A DNA stretch of 64,000 nt from Saprolegnia diclina VS20 (lineage: Eukaryota > Oomycota > Saprolegniomycetes > Saprolegniales > Saprolegniaceae), in NCBI RefSeq assembly GCF_000281045.1, contig NW_008246112.1:349133-413132 (forward strand), in the 5' to 3' direction. Below, in pieces: positions 45,401-57,376 of the stretch. The notes below the pieces were generated by a model. That model saw nothing but the letters and a program-made list of their open reading frames with translations. It was not told the origin of the DNA and searched no databases. The first letter of the stretch is position 1. Each line of letters opens with the position of its first letter. The position numbers were made by a program, and so were the translations under genes.

Positions 45401-48400
45401 TGGACTTCGTAGCGCGCCGTCACCTCGGTCACCTGCGCGTCGCAGCTCCGCTTGGCCTCGACTCGTTCATTGTTGAAGTCGATCGTGGTGGCGTGAAGAC
45501 GCGCTTCGAGAACCTCGGCCGTCTCGCGGAGCTTGGTCTCATACGCCGACGTGAGGGTCGCTACTTCTGCGCGGTGCGCGTCCTTGGCCGCACCGACCTC
45601 CGCTTCCAACCGGGCTCGGGTTTCATCAAGTTCGGTCTGTAGCTGCGATGTGGTCTCGGTGAACGTTGCTTCGTGCTGTGCAGTCGTGTCCTGTAGCTGC
45701 GTCGTGAGAGACTCCTTTGTCGTTGCGAGTGCCTCTTCGTATTTCCCGATCGTGGTCGCGAGCTGTGTTTCGAGCGCCGTCTTGGTCTCGGCAAGCTCGG
45801 CTTCCAGCGTATCTTTGGTCTCCCGCAAAGCCGTCTCGAGCCGGTCGGTGGTCTCTCGCAGCGTGGTCTCGTAGCTCAGCGTCTTATCGAGAAGTGTGGC
45901 TTCGTGTGTCGCTTTAGCGCTCGCCAGCGTCGTCTCGTAGTTCTCGATCGTTGCGCTCAACGTGGCTTCGTAGTTGGCACTCGACGACGCGAGCTTGGTC
46001 TCGTAACTCTCTGTCGTCTCGCGCAAAAGCGTGCCCGCGGCTACCTTTGTGTCGCTCAGTACCGTCTCGTGCTGGCTGACGGTGCTACTGAGATTGCTCT
46101 CGTGCGCCTCGAGCGTCTCGTGCAGCTTGGCTTCATAGCCGCTGATCGTGTCGCGGAGCTTTGCTTCGTAGCTTTCGATCGTCTCGGCCAACATTGTCTC
46201 GTACTTGGTCGTTGTCGCGTGCAGCGTTGCTTCGTACTCGGTCGTCGACGCGTGCAACGTGGCTTCGTACGACGCCTTTGTGTCGCTCAGTTGCGTCTCA
46301 TACGAGCTCGTCGTGCTGGTCTGCTCCGACTCGTGCGCGTGCTTGGCCTCGCTGAGCATCGTCTCGTAGCGCCCGATGGTCTCGGTGAGCTGCTTCTCGT
46401 AGCGCCCGATCGTGTCGTCCAGCTGCTTCTCGTACCGCGTAATTGTGTCGTGAAACTGCGTCTCGTACCGACTGCGCGCGTCTGCAAACTGGTTTTCATA
46501 TCGCACCGTCGTGTCGCCGAGCTGCGCTTCGTAATTCGCGATAGTGTGGCTCAGTTGCGCGTCGTGGACCGCCTTGGCATCGGCGATTTCGGCTTCCAAC
46601 GCCTTTTTGACATCGATCGTGGCCGTCTTGGCCGCGGTGAGCTCGGCGTCGTAGGCGGTTTGGTTGGCTGCGATCTGCGCGTCGTAGCTCGCGATTGAGT
46701 CGGCCAGTTGGGCTTCGTATGCAGCGGCCGACTCGGTCAGCTGCGCATCGTGGGCCGCTGCAGTCTCGGCAATACTCGCTTCGAGCTTCGCAATGGTGTC
46801 TTGGAGTTGCGTCTCATAGGCCGACGTGTTGTCGCTCAATCGGGCTTCGTACTTGGCCGTGATGTCGCTCAGCGTTGCGCTGTGCTCGGTGCCCATGTCG
46901 CTGAGCCGCGACTCGTAGTCGGCTTCCATGAGCCGCAGCTGGGTTTCATAATCGGACTCCATCTCTTCGAGCTGCCCTTCGTACGTGGCCGTGGACTCGC
47001 GTAGCATGGTCTCAGCTTCAGTGAGGCGCGTTTCGAGGTCTGACCGGGTCTCATTGAGCTGCGTTTCAAGCAACGTCGTTGTCGTTGCGAGCGTCGCTTC
47101 GTACTTGGCATTTGTCTCGGCCAATGACGCTTCGTAGTTGGCGAGCGCGCTCTGCAGCTGGATCTCGTACCCGACTTTGCACTTGGTGAGCTGCGTCTCG
47201 TACACCGACGACGACGACGCGAGCTGGCTCGCGCACCGGCCACCGTACTCGGTGAGTTGCATCTCGTAGCGCGCAATCGTCTCGCATAGCTGGGCTTCGT
47301 ACCGTGCCTTCATCTCGCCCACTTGGCCTTCGTACCCATGCACCTGCGTGTCGTAGGACGCAACCGTGGCCGCGATCGCATCGTCGTGCTCTTGCTTGCG
47401 CCGAGAGAGCGTCGCTTCGTACTCGGCCTGTCGATTCGCGAGCGTCGAGTCGTACTCAAACTGACGGCTGCCGAGCGTCGACTCGTACTCAAACTGGCGG
47501 CTCATGAGCGTTGTCTCGTACTCGTGCTTGCGCGCGGCTAGGGTCTCGTCGTAGACTTCCTTGCGCTTGGCCAAGACCTCTTCGTACTGAGCCTTCCGCG
47601 CCGCCATGCCGTCCTCATACTCAGCCGTGCAGTGCGCCAGCGTTTCTTCGTATGCATCCTGGCGCTGCTTTAGCGTCGCCTCGTACTCGCGCTTGCAGCT
47701 CGTGAGCTGCTCGTCATGCGTCAAGTGGCTCAGCCGCAGCGCATCGGCCGTCTCGGCTTTGAGCGTCGCGAGTTGCTCCTTGTAGGACGCAATGGTCGAC
47801 GCCAAGCACTCTTCGAGCGCTGCGATCTGCACGGCGCTCTTGGCAGTCGCGGCCTCGAGCGTAGCTGCCGACGACGTCAGCGTGTCGCTCATGTTCTTGT
47901 CGTACACGGCTTTTGCCGCACTCAACTGGCTTTGGTACGACGCAATCGAGGTTGCGAGCTCGGCGGCGGCTGTCGCTTCGGCGGCCATCAAGCGCTCCTT
48001 GCCGTTGGTCTCGGCCGCCTCGAGCTTGGCCTTGTACGAGGCTTCCGTCGCGTCGAGCTTGTCCTTGAGGCTCGTCTCGGTGCGGAGGAGCTTGTCTTGG
48101 TAAAACGCCTCGGTGGACGCGAGCTTGGCTTTGAGCGCGCACTCGGTGGCGTCGATCGCCGCCTTGTAGCTCGCTTCGCTGGACCCGAGTTTGTCCTTGA
48201 GAGCCACCTCGGTAGCGTCAATCTGGGCCTTTAGAGCCGCCTCGGTCGTCGCCAGCTTGTGTTTGTGCTCAGCGCTAGCCTCGGCCATTTGCTCGGCGTA
48301 CGAGGCGTGCGTTTCACTCAGCTGGGCTTCGTACGCAGCTGTACTAGCGCTCAAGCGGCCCGAGTAGTCGTCGACGCACGCCGCGTATTCTCGCTCGTGC

Positions 48401-51400
48401 GTCGCCTTGGCCGTCGCCAGCTGGCCTTGGTACGTGGCGTGCCAGTGCGCCAAATCGGCTTCGTACTTTGCAGTAGTCTCGGCGAGACGCGCGCTCGCCG
48501 CCGCGCTCTGTGCCGCATGCAACTCGACCGCCGCGTTGTGCTTGGCGTCGGCGGCGGCGGTTGTCGCGGCGAGCTTGTCCTCCGCGGCCGTGATGGTCGC
48601 CGCTAGCTTGTCTTCGTACATTGACGTCGTCGATGCGAGCTGCTTCTCTGCCGTGGTCATGGCCGTACCCAGCGTCTCGGCCGCGACAGCTGTCGTCGTT
48701 GCGAGCGTCGCATCCGCAGCAGCGATCGTGGCCGCGAGCGTGGCCTCCGCCGTGGCCGTGGTCGTTGCCAACTGCTCTTGCAAGGTTGCCGTCGTCGTCG
48801 CAAAGGTCGCCTCGAGCGCCTCTTTCTCTGCCTTGACCGATGCCAACTCGGCGTCGTAGGACGCGGTGGTTTCTGCCATTGCCCGGCTATGGGCTTGGAT
48901 CGTCGTCGCCAGTGTCGTCGCGGACGCAGCGATCGTTGCATCCAGCGTTGCTTCGGCATCGTCTGCCGCGGCGTCGAGCTGCTCCTTGTAACTCGCATGG
49001 CACTCTGCCAAGTCTGTCTCGTATGTTTCTTGCTTGGCGTCGAGCTTGCCTTGGTACGTGGCATGCCAGTGCGCAAGCTCGCCTTGGTACGTCGCGTGCC
49101 AATGTGTGAGCTGCGCCATGTACATCTCGTGGCAGTGGCCAATCTCGTCTTCGTGCTGCATGACGAGATGGCGCTGGCCGTCGCGCAAGGACGTGGCCTG
49201 ACCTTCGTAGGTCTCTTTCATCGTTTTGAGGATCTCTGCGCTCTTGGCCTCGAGCGCGGCCAAAGCCTCGGCGTGCGCCGCCGTCGCGACGGCATACCGG
49301 TCGTTGGTCTCGGCCACGAGCGTCGTGTAGCGCCGGCGCCAGTCAGCTTCGCACGCGTTGAGCGCCGCGACAGAAGCCTTTTGGCGCTTGGCGAGGATAT
49401 CATCGTGCGAAGCCTGCAGCCCTTCGATTTCGGTTCGGTAGTTGCTGTGGCACTCGGCGAGCGCGGCTTCGTCCTTGGCGATGGTCGCTTGCAGCGTGGC
49501 GAGTGCCTCTTGCGTGGCCCGCTGATGGCCAGCCGCCTCTTCTTTGAGCATGGAAATTTGACTTGAAAAGCTTGTTGTGTCGGCTTCGAGCTTGGTGGCG
49601 AGCGCAGTGGCGGAAGCGATAGCTCTCTCGCATTCGTCGTGCTTGGACGCGAGCTGGGCGAGTAGGGATGCACTCGAGTCGGCGGCCGCTTGGCGCTCGG
49701 TTGCCAACTGCTGCGTGAGAACTGCAACATCGCTGCGCAAGCTTGCCTCCATCGTGGCGGCGGCCGCCGCACTCGCCGAGCGCTCCTACACAAAGTCAGC
49801 ACTGACACTATCTTGGCCTGGTGGCATACCGCGATCCGGGCCGCGTCGAGCCGCTCGACGTCGAGGGCATATGACCGCTCGGTCGTACGCAATTTCTACC
49901 CGCTCTTTTTCGACACTTCTCCACATATGACGTTATGCGCACCTCGCGGTACTCGTTGTGGGCGCGGTCCAACTCGTCTTGGAGGACCTGGCGACGCTTG
50001 ATGGCTTGCTCGGCGTTCATTTTGATTTGAATTTCGAGCAAGTGGATGCGCTCTTCATCCTGCTCGATCGTCTCGGCGCGCGCTCGCACGGTCTGCTCGT
50101 ACGCAGACTTCATTTCGGCGTTGGCTTCCTCGACGTGGCGGAGCGCCGACTCGGCGTTTCGGAGCGCGGCTTCGACTTGGGCCTTCTCGCTGTCGACAGC
50201 CGCGATCCGGGCCGCCGCATCGGAGTTGGCGACTTGCAGTTGCGCGGCAAACGCGTCTTGAGCTTGTGTGGCCTGGAGCTCCAGCTGCGCGCGGTTGGCC
50301 GCAAACTCGGCCTCGCGCGCCTTGAGCTGGTCCGACGTTGCCGACGCGAGCGCCTCGGCCGCGCGCACTTGGGCTTCGAGATCGCGCGTCTTGCGTAGCC
50401 GGTCTTCACTCTCCAGCACTTTGGCCTCAAAGTCCATCTGAAGCGCATCAAAGCGCGCCGCCATCTCGTCGCTGCCCGCGCGCATGCCGGCCACGACGCC
50501 TGCGTGTACCTACCGCCATTGTTGAACACAAGCCATACGATCCAAATCCTACCGCCGTCGCACTGCGATTGGCCTCGATCTGCGCCGCGAGGTCCCGCGC
50601 ATGCGTGTCACACGTCACCTTGAGCGTCACGAGCTCCGTGTCCTTGGTGGCGAGGAGTGCGTCTTGGACAAGGACGCGGTCGCGGCTGACGAGAATCTCC
50701 TTGTCCTGCCGTCCAATGACGTCCGTGAGTCCTTGAACTTTGGTCTGCAGCAGCTCAATGAGCGATCTAAAGTGAACGTTGTTAACGGATATCAAGCGAA
50801 AAGGTGCGGGAATGTACCGATTCTTCATGTGCTGGACTTCGCCGGCGCGCATTTGGCTCTCAAATACGCTCAGTTCGGCCGCTTGGCTGGCACACGTCGC
50901 CTCGAGCGACGCAATGTGGGCTTCCTGCGCGTCAATGGTTGCCGTGTCGGCCACGTGCGATAGTGTTTGAGCCACAAGCGCGTCTTCTTGACGTCGCAGT
51001 AGCTTGACTTGACTATCGACTGTCTCCTTGTGCATCTATACCACTAGTATTGGAAATGAGGTTTCCACCACTGTGATTACCTTGCATTTGGTGCGCGCGG
51101 CCGCGAGCTGCGCGTCCTGCGCTGTCTTGGCCGCTTCGAGCTTGACTTGCTGGCGCTTGTAGGTCGCGATCGACTTTTCAAGCACTTTGACTTGGTTGGT
51201 GAGCTGCTGCCGCGCGTCCGTCGCATTCTTGAGCTCTGCGCGGAGCTTGTCTTGCGTTCCGATATGACCCAGAACATCGTCTTTGTACTGCTTGATCATG
51301 GCTTTCTGCTCGGCCGTCCGCGACTCGAGTTGTCTACGAGCCAATCAACACACAAGGCATCGGAGGAGGCGTGTGGTACTGCATGTTGCTTTGCGCAAGC

Positions 51401-52423
51401 AAGAGCGCCGCGTCGAGCGACTCGAACCGCTTGGCTTGCGCGGCCAGAGTCGCGTTGTGCAGCTCGCACGTCTTTTGCGCCACTTCAAGCGCGCTGCGCG
51501 TGTGCTCCAAGTCGGACGTGCGCTTCTTGAGGCTCGTGGCAATCTCGTCGTTCAGGACGCGGGCTGAAATCAAACTGTCTTCCGTGTCGCCGAGCACTAG
51601 GCAGCAATTCTGTCGGGCCACGTATCGAAATATCAACTCGCACTTTTTTGGCACTCGCGCAGCTGGGCCTCGACCTTGTGCAAGGCCACCTCCCGCATTG
51701 CCATGTCACGCGCATTAGCTTCGCCTTGATTCCGCAGTGCATCTTGGAGCTGTCCGCGCTCCTTCTCGAGGGCGACAACCTGCAGCTCCTTGGTCGCGGC
51801 GATGATCTCGAGGTGCTTTTTCTCATTCTCGAGCTTGTCGACTTGAAGCGAGCTACGCATGTCGCGATATGAGATTTGATAATATTTCGAGATGCGTGGC
51901 AGTACATTTCTCGCTTTTGCAGCGAGATTTCCTGCTCCATGTAGCCCATTTCTCCGCTAGAGTCGGGTGTTTGGCGCGTGTGGAGAGAGGTGACGTGGGC
52001 GACGTACCTGATCTGCTTGTAGTACCCCTTGCGCTTGGCGTCGTTGCTGTAGATCATGTCGACATGGCTCTCGGCGTTGGCGGCAATCTGCTTGAGCTTT
52101 TCGATCTCCAAGTCGAGCGCCGAGAGGTCGACGTCATACGCCGCGTTCGCGGGCGGCACAGCCCCAAACGCACTGTCGCTGGGCGGCCCGGTCTGCTCTT
52201 CGAGCTTCCGTGTGCGGATGCTGGGCGGGCGGCCACCCGAAGTCGGCGTCGTCGGGCTCACGGACGTGAGCATCGGCATCGTGCCCATGTCCATCTCGAT
52301 CGGCTTGACGCCCTTGCCGCGGCGCGGCGACGCGTTCACGGGCGGCGGCTCGGATGGCGCGCCGTCGTAGTGGCTCGGTATCTTGGGCAAGTTGACAGCC
52401 CGCTTCTCGTTCACCTTCTTCAT
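39461..52423 (-). CDS. giant coiled-coil protein with hendecad repeat rod (about 3,995 residues)
   Basis: Not recognised as a named family. 21 exons: 52423-52008, 51956-51906, 51852-51644, 51596-51380, 51333-51081, 51035-50818, 50766-50553, 50509-49943, 49895-49830, 49785-42860, 42803-42730, 42666-42560, 42518-42225, 42181-41879, 41829-41548, 41490-41251, 41199-40963, 40917-40775, 40726-40591, 40543-39620, 39571-39461. The sum is 11,988 nt; all 20 introns are 41-63 nt and phases agree throughout. Order: disordered Pro-rich start (1-110); heptad-like coiled coils (about 120-900); about 160 in-register 11-residue units (about 926-2706); helical linker; 33-36-residue helical repeats with LRxxV (about 2990-3365); more coiled coil; a C-terminal part (about 3652-3995). 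No signal peptide, membrane span, motor or enzyme motif was seen. Likely a long cytoskeletal, flagellar or tethering rod; that is inference. Confidence 0.85.
43880..49220 (-). repeat. about 160 imperfect 33-bp tandem units coding an 11-residue repeat
   Basis: Within exon 10 of the giant gene. Consensus unit at protein level: [R/S/A]-Y-E-x-Q-L-x-[D/E]-T-T-x, for example RYETQLRETTT and SYEAELSSTKS. Variants near the N-terminal end are HWHATYQGELA and ALKDKLGSSEA. Tyr (or Leu) sits at position 1, Leu at 5 and Thr/Ala at 8 (the a-e-h spacing of hendecad coiled coils), with very few register breaks over 5.3 kb. The boundaries and copy number are estimates by eye. Confidence 0.85.
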
Positions 52424-53407
52424 CGCCGCCACCACGGGCGATCGGTTTCTCGGTGCCAAGCTGAAACTGGAGCTGGCCAGAAAGGCGTCCGTGCAACCGC
52501 AGCCGGTTGACGTATCCGGAAGGGCGCTATTTTCAGGCGTGCAACGACCCACTGCGTTGATTGAGGTGGTGCTTCATGGGTGCTCGTGGCACTTGAAGTA
52601 GGAAGCAGATTGGCGTCGCTGGTGATGGCTCGATTCCGGAAGGACGCAACACTCAATACGACTCGCCATACGTCAGCGGAAGGAAAGCGCGCTGTAGAAC
52701 TCTCCTAGTCTCCGTGTTGACGAGCCACACTTGCGCCAAGAGCAAGTAGGACATCGACACCAGATGCTAGCATGGATATGTACGCTTTGGCATATCCGTC
52801 ATGCAGTACCATGGCCGTGTCGAGTGCCTTCGATCAAGCGAGACGCCTGATTGGCGCTTCGATTTTTATGGGACCAATCACATTCAATGCCTATTCGGAA
52901 CACAGATCTTATGCTATTTGCCGATGCTTGCGGCGAGGTAGAGCTCGATGAGCACGTATGATACCTCCTTCAACCTCGGTGCTTTTGTCATTTCTCAATC
53001 TTCAATCGCATGCTCGTATACTGTGCGCCAGTCTACTGTTTGATGGGTCGTGGGTCGATGCCCTGTCCAATCGACAAACGTTCCTTTGTCGCCGAGCTTA
53101 TAATGTACTGTCATCTGCCAGAAATCTGCCAGAATATGCACACTCTAGACGCAAGTCTGTGCTGCTTGGGGCGTCCGCGCACATTTCCCTGTTTCCATCC
53201 GACCCTCGTCGATCTGAAGATGCTATGAGGCAACGTCGACCCTAGCTCTCCGAGGTGGACACCACACAAAGAAATAGGTCTGCATCCGGAGGCCATCAAA
53301 TACGACAGCGCGTCTTGGCCTGTCTAGCGGCAAAATGCAGAAATAGCTGGCGTACGTTGCCTATAATTAGGTGGCGCGCGTCTGCCGTCGCCATTCTTCT
53401 TTGCGTC
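52424..53407. other. 1 kb divergent intergenic region
   Basis: 5' flanks of the giant gene and of the ankyrin gene. CCAAT words occur near 52862. No coding content accepted. Confidence 0.5.
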
Positions 53408-54531
53408 ATGGCGGCGCACGTCGTGTGCTCGTCACAGGACCTCCTTCCGCTCATATTGCAGTACCAAGGCGGAGTCTTTGAAGACCTCTTGCCGTACTTT
53501 CACGCGCGCTACTACCGCGGGTTTTACGCCAAAGACGGGGCCAAGAGCGCGCTGCACATGGCAATTGCGCGCAAGAAGCCAGAGATCGTCGCCCGCCTCT
53601 TTCGCTGCGTGCCCCATCTCTTCAACTCGGATGCGATGGACCTCGCGGCGTCGTTTGGCCACCTTGACGTTGTCCGCGTGCTCCACGACCTCGGCTGCTG
53701 CTGCACGACGTCGGCGATGGACGCGGCGGCGCAAGCCGGCTTCTTGGACGTCGTCGAGTTTCTGCATATTCATCGCACCGAAGGCTGCACAAGATTTGCG
53801 CTGAATACAGCGCTGCGCGACGGTCATTTGGAGATGGCAGCGTACTTGTTGAGACACCGCCACGAAGGGTACGTCGTCGTCTTTGTGTATTGCAGAGGGT
53901 TATAACGGCGTGTAGCTGCAGCGCTGAGGCCATTGACCACGTGGCGTGGCATGGCCAGCTGCGCTTATTGCAGCTTCTGCACGAGCATGACGCTGTTGGC
54001 TTTTCGCACCGCACGATGGACTTCGCCGCCGGTGGTGGCCACTTGTCGGTGGTCGCCTTTTTACACGAGCACCGCGACGAAGGCTGCTCGGTTGACGCGA
54101 TGAACGACGCGGCGCGCCGCGGGTACCTCCCGGTCGTCGCCTTCTTGCACGAGATGCGCAGCGAGGGTTGCACGACGGACGCCATGGACGACGCCGCATC
54201 CAACGGGCACCTCGACGTCGTTCGCTTTCTCCATTCGCATCGGGATGAAGGGTGCACCACCGATGCCATGGACCTCGCGTGCCGCCACGGATTCCTCGAT
54301 GTCGTCGTCTTTTTGCACACGTACCGGCGAGAAGGCTGCACGGCCAACGCCCTGCTGGACGCCGTCGCCCATGGGCATACCGACGTAGTTGGCTACCTCT
54401 GCCAGCAGCGCGTGCCTCACTGCAACGTGCCGGCAGCCTTAGATCTCGCGAAAGACCGCGGTCTCCACGCAATGGTCGCATGCCTCTCGAGTCCGAAAAC
54501 GGCGGTCGTCGCGGCCCGCGCCGCTTCGTGA
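53408..54531 (+). CDS. ankyrin repeat protein, oomycete type
   Basis: Protein built almost entirely of degenerate ankyrin repeats. Exons 53408-53868 and 53916-54531 with a 47-nt intron; 358 residues. The repeats follow the form EGC-T-DAMD-A-A-x-GHLDVVxFLHxHR, about 27-30 residues each, with roughly ten copies. The clearest are HRDEGCTTDAMDLACRHGFL and EGCTTDAMDDAASNGHLDVV; the Gly-His-Leu-Asp-Val-Val turn is the ankyrin core. The splice joins HEG to CSAEAIDHVA in register with the repeat, which confirms it. A short N-terminal helix region precedes the repeats. No signal peptide, F-box or kinase is attached. Binding partner unknown; this repeat flavour is abundant in oomycetes. Confidence 0.88.
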
Positions 54532-54824
54532 CCAAGTGCTAACTCGCCATCTCGACGCCTGTCAAAGACAATAATGTATCAAATATTGTTCATTTGGTAG
54601 ACAGGGTATACCAGAATGGAGGACAAGGGACCCCGGTACTACAGAGCTATTGTCGCATTAACCATTTGATGTGCATCTACTGGGAGCAAGATCAGTTTGT
54701 GTCGGTGTGCAGTCGCTACACGGATGCCGCCGTGACGATATCCCCATAATTAACACGATTTCAACGTCACAGTATTTTCCGTGCGTATCTTGGACAGGCA
54801 CATTCCGTGGATTAAGATCTGAGT

Positions 54825-55774
54825 ATGGAGCCGACGGACGATGCGGTCTACGCCTTTGAGGCGCTGCCGACCGCGCTGCCGCAATGGACATCTACCGACG
54901 TCAAGGCCAAGCTCATGCAATGGTACGAGACATACAGCAACGAACCGGCGAGCGTTCGCACGTAGGAACTTGGATGAACACGGCTGCGTCGGGCGCTTCC
55001 GGCCCAGCTGTCCCTTTGACCCAAGAGACGACGCGGCGTTCCTCCGCTGCTTCTTCGAAAGTCAAGTTGTACGCGACCATCTCTCTGTATGCAGGCGTTC
55101 GTTGTCCTTCGTTGTGTCACAAACCCCGTCGCCGTAGCTGCCCGCCTCGACACCCACGACCTTGGACGGTCTCTTGTTCGAGCGACTCGCTACGACCGTC
55201 ACGAGCATGGCCTTTTTCGATAAGCTTGCGAACGAACCTGGTGCGAACGGGTATATTGACGTGGACTTCACGAGGCGCGATGCGTAGACCTGGTGTCCAG
55301 CGGCGGCTACCTGCGCAAGTGCTATGACGAGGTGTACGAGCACTGCACTGTGAGTGACGGCGTCCGCGAAATGATGGCCAACGGCGACTCGGAGCACGCG
55401 CACTTGTTTACGGCGGCCGAGCAGCGCGAACTCATCTTCCAGGTTTGCGTTTGGCTGGCAACACTAGGAGCGCTGACCGGCACTAGATTTTCAAGCGTCT
55501 CGTCATCGGTGGCGCCATGTGCCAATCAGACGAGACGATTCAGCCGTACCTCGACATTACGAAAGCCATTTACAAGGCGCTCGCTGCGGTGCGCAAGGGG
55601 CCGCAGGGCGACGTGCACGTCTACTCACATGTCTACCTCTTCACGGACAAGAGCACTCGCAAGGGCGGGTCGCTCTTCCAAAAACTGTCGCCATTCAATG
55701 CGTGCTTTGTCGCGGTCGATCCCAAAAAGCAAGCGGTTCAGTGCTGGTACGTCCCCTACGTCCCCTTTTGGTGA
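54825..55774 (+). CDS. CFAP300: CFAP300, ciliary dynein assembly factor
   Basis: Homologue of cilia and flagella associated protein 300 (C11orf70), needed for assembly of outer and inner dynein arms. Exons 54825-54922, 54966-55086, 55138-55240, 55288-55442, 55487-55774; introns 43, 51, 47 and 44 nt; 254 residues, close to the human protein. Conserved landmarks: VTSMAFFDKL, GGYLRKCYDEVYE, the acidic stretch around EHAHLFTAAEQREL, LVIGGAMCQSDETIQPYLDI and AIYKALAAVRK, then FVAVDPKKQAVQCWYVPYV. Intron 1 was chosen over an alternative acceptor at 55007 because it yields the family-like KLMQWNLDEHGCVGRF. Intron 2 may instead begin at 55069, losing six residues. Presence fits flagellated zoospores. 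Only 47 bp separate its stop from that of the convergent neighbour. Confidence 0.9.
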
Positions 55775-55821
55775 TGGGCAAAAGCACAACTACAAATGAA
55801 CTTGACAATCCAACTGGATGT

Positions 55822-57376
55822 CTATACTGTGCTTGTAATAAAATGCACGAAGTCGTCATACGACGTCATCGGCGCCGACGCAACGGGTGGCGCGTCCTTG
55901 CAGAAGCGTTGGACGAGTGGCAAGTGAGCCTTGTCGCCAAGCAGATCCCGCACGTTGGGGGCCTCCATATGGTCCACGTTCCAGGTGGCGAGCGCAGGGC
56001 CTGCCACGTCATGCGTGTCACGACCGACGTCGTCAAGCCTAGCGACACCGTTATCCGAGTAGAACGCAAAGCGATCTGTATACCACTGCAATACTCGGTG
56101 ACACGACGGGCACCGGGGCGAATAAAAAACAACAACGACACACTCTAGTGTGGAGAGCATCGTGGAGAGCATCGCCGCACTATCAATCTCGCGCCGGGCG
56201 ACGAGGCGGCGGCGTACGACGGGTGCAGGTGGCGCCACGGCAGCTACAACGCATCCTTCCATAGGCCAAATCCAATAGATAAGCGTGCACCTTTCTGGTG
56301 GGCAAGCGCCGATGGCAGGTTCTTTTGCTGGAACCGAAGCACTCTGTCGCGAAAGGCCGTCGGTTCTTGCTCCAGTTGCGCAGCCAGCGCGGCACCTTGG
56401 CGATCGAGGCTGCGAAACGTACTCGCATCGATGTACCACACGAGACCGGGGCGAGCAGAGACGCCAAAGTATCCGGCCAACGCGAGACTCTGATCCGTCA
56501 CGACAAGGTAACAGATCCGCTGCTGGCGCGACGCGACGAGGTGCAGCTGCAGCATCAACGCACTGTGCCACGAGGCGTCTTTGTCGGTAAAGATCAGCAC
56601 GTACGCCAGCGCACCAACCGGCAATGCGTCCGCCGGGTTGTACGACAGAAGCCACGGCGAGGTGGCCCCCGAGTAGAAGGCGAGGACGTCTGGGATCGAC
56701 CAGGGTCCGAGGAAGGGGGTGGCCGGCACAATGGCCGTGGCATCGAGCCGCCAGAGTGCCGGGAGGGACCCCGGCTGCGGAATCACATCCGCCACCAGCG
56801 ATGCGTTGCACGTGAGCGCAAAGCTGCCATCCACGCCGTTTGCCAAGGTCTCGATAAAGACGCGCGGAGGATCGTCCTCACACGCTGTGATCGCCAGCAG
56901 CAGCGTGGAGGGATTTCGCTGCAGCTTTGTCCACTCGTCTTGGGTGCGCACGAGCTGCAGAGGTGCGTCGTGCAGTAGCCAATGTTGCATCGCGATCGAC
57001 GACACATCCCCAAAGTACTCGGTCGGCGGGGCGCTCCCGTTGTAGAGGACGAGCGTCGGGTACCCTGTTACGTGCAGCGCCGCTTTGTCGACGGCGACAT
57101 CGATGACGCCAAACGAAATGGCGGGAAGCACGTGGGCCGTCGCGGCAAACGCCTCGAGCTGGGCCCTGGCACTGGTATCCCACTACAGTGTGTTATTCGA
57201 ATCTTGGTCGTGCTCAGAACGGCGCTAACGATAAGACGCACCGATGCGTAAGCGAGGAGGAAGAGTGGGTCGTGCGTTGCGAGCGTCGTGCTGAGGCTGC
57301 CGACGCCCGTGAGATTCAGAAAGGCCATCGCACCCAGCGCGCGCAGGGCCACGATGAGCAGCAGCGGCAGCATCAT
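55822..57376 (-). CDS. ER thioredoxin-fold (PDI-like) protein with CPSC in the last domain
   Basis: Secreted or ER protein of the PDI superfamily. Exons 57376-57242, 57182-56291, 56243-55822; introns 59 and 47 nt; 482 residues. The N-terminus is a signal peptide (MMLPLLLIVALRALGAMAFL). The first thioredoxin fold has the right framework (TGYPTLVLYNGSAPPTEYFG, with the cis-Pro after Tyr), but its active-site position reads YASWDTSARA, without cysteines. One or two middle thioredoxin-like domains follow with no CxxC. The C-terminal domain has VVVFYSPRCPSCHRVLQWY, a CPSC redox motif, but little of the second half of a thioredoxin fold. No KDEL-type signal or clear membrane anchor at the end. Substrate unknown. 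Confidence 0.8.

Noticed and set aside
43639-47004. Long repetitive plus-strand frames (for example 43639-44736 and 45904-46698) opposite the rod exon
   Set aside because: They repeat with the same 33-bp period because they are the complement of the hendecad units; Leu/Arg-rich, without independent features.
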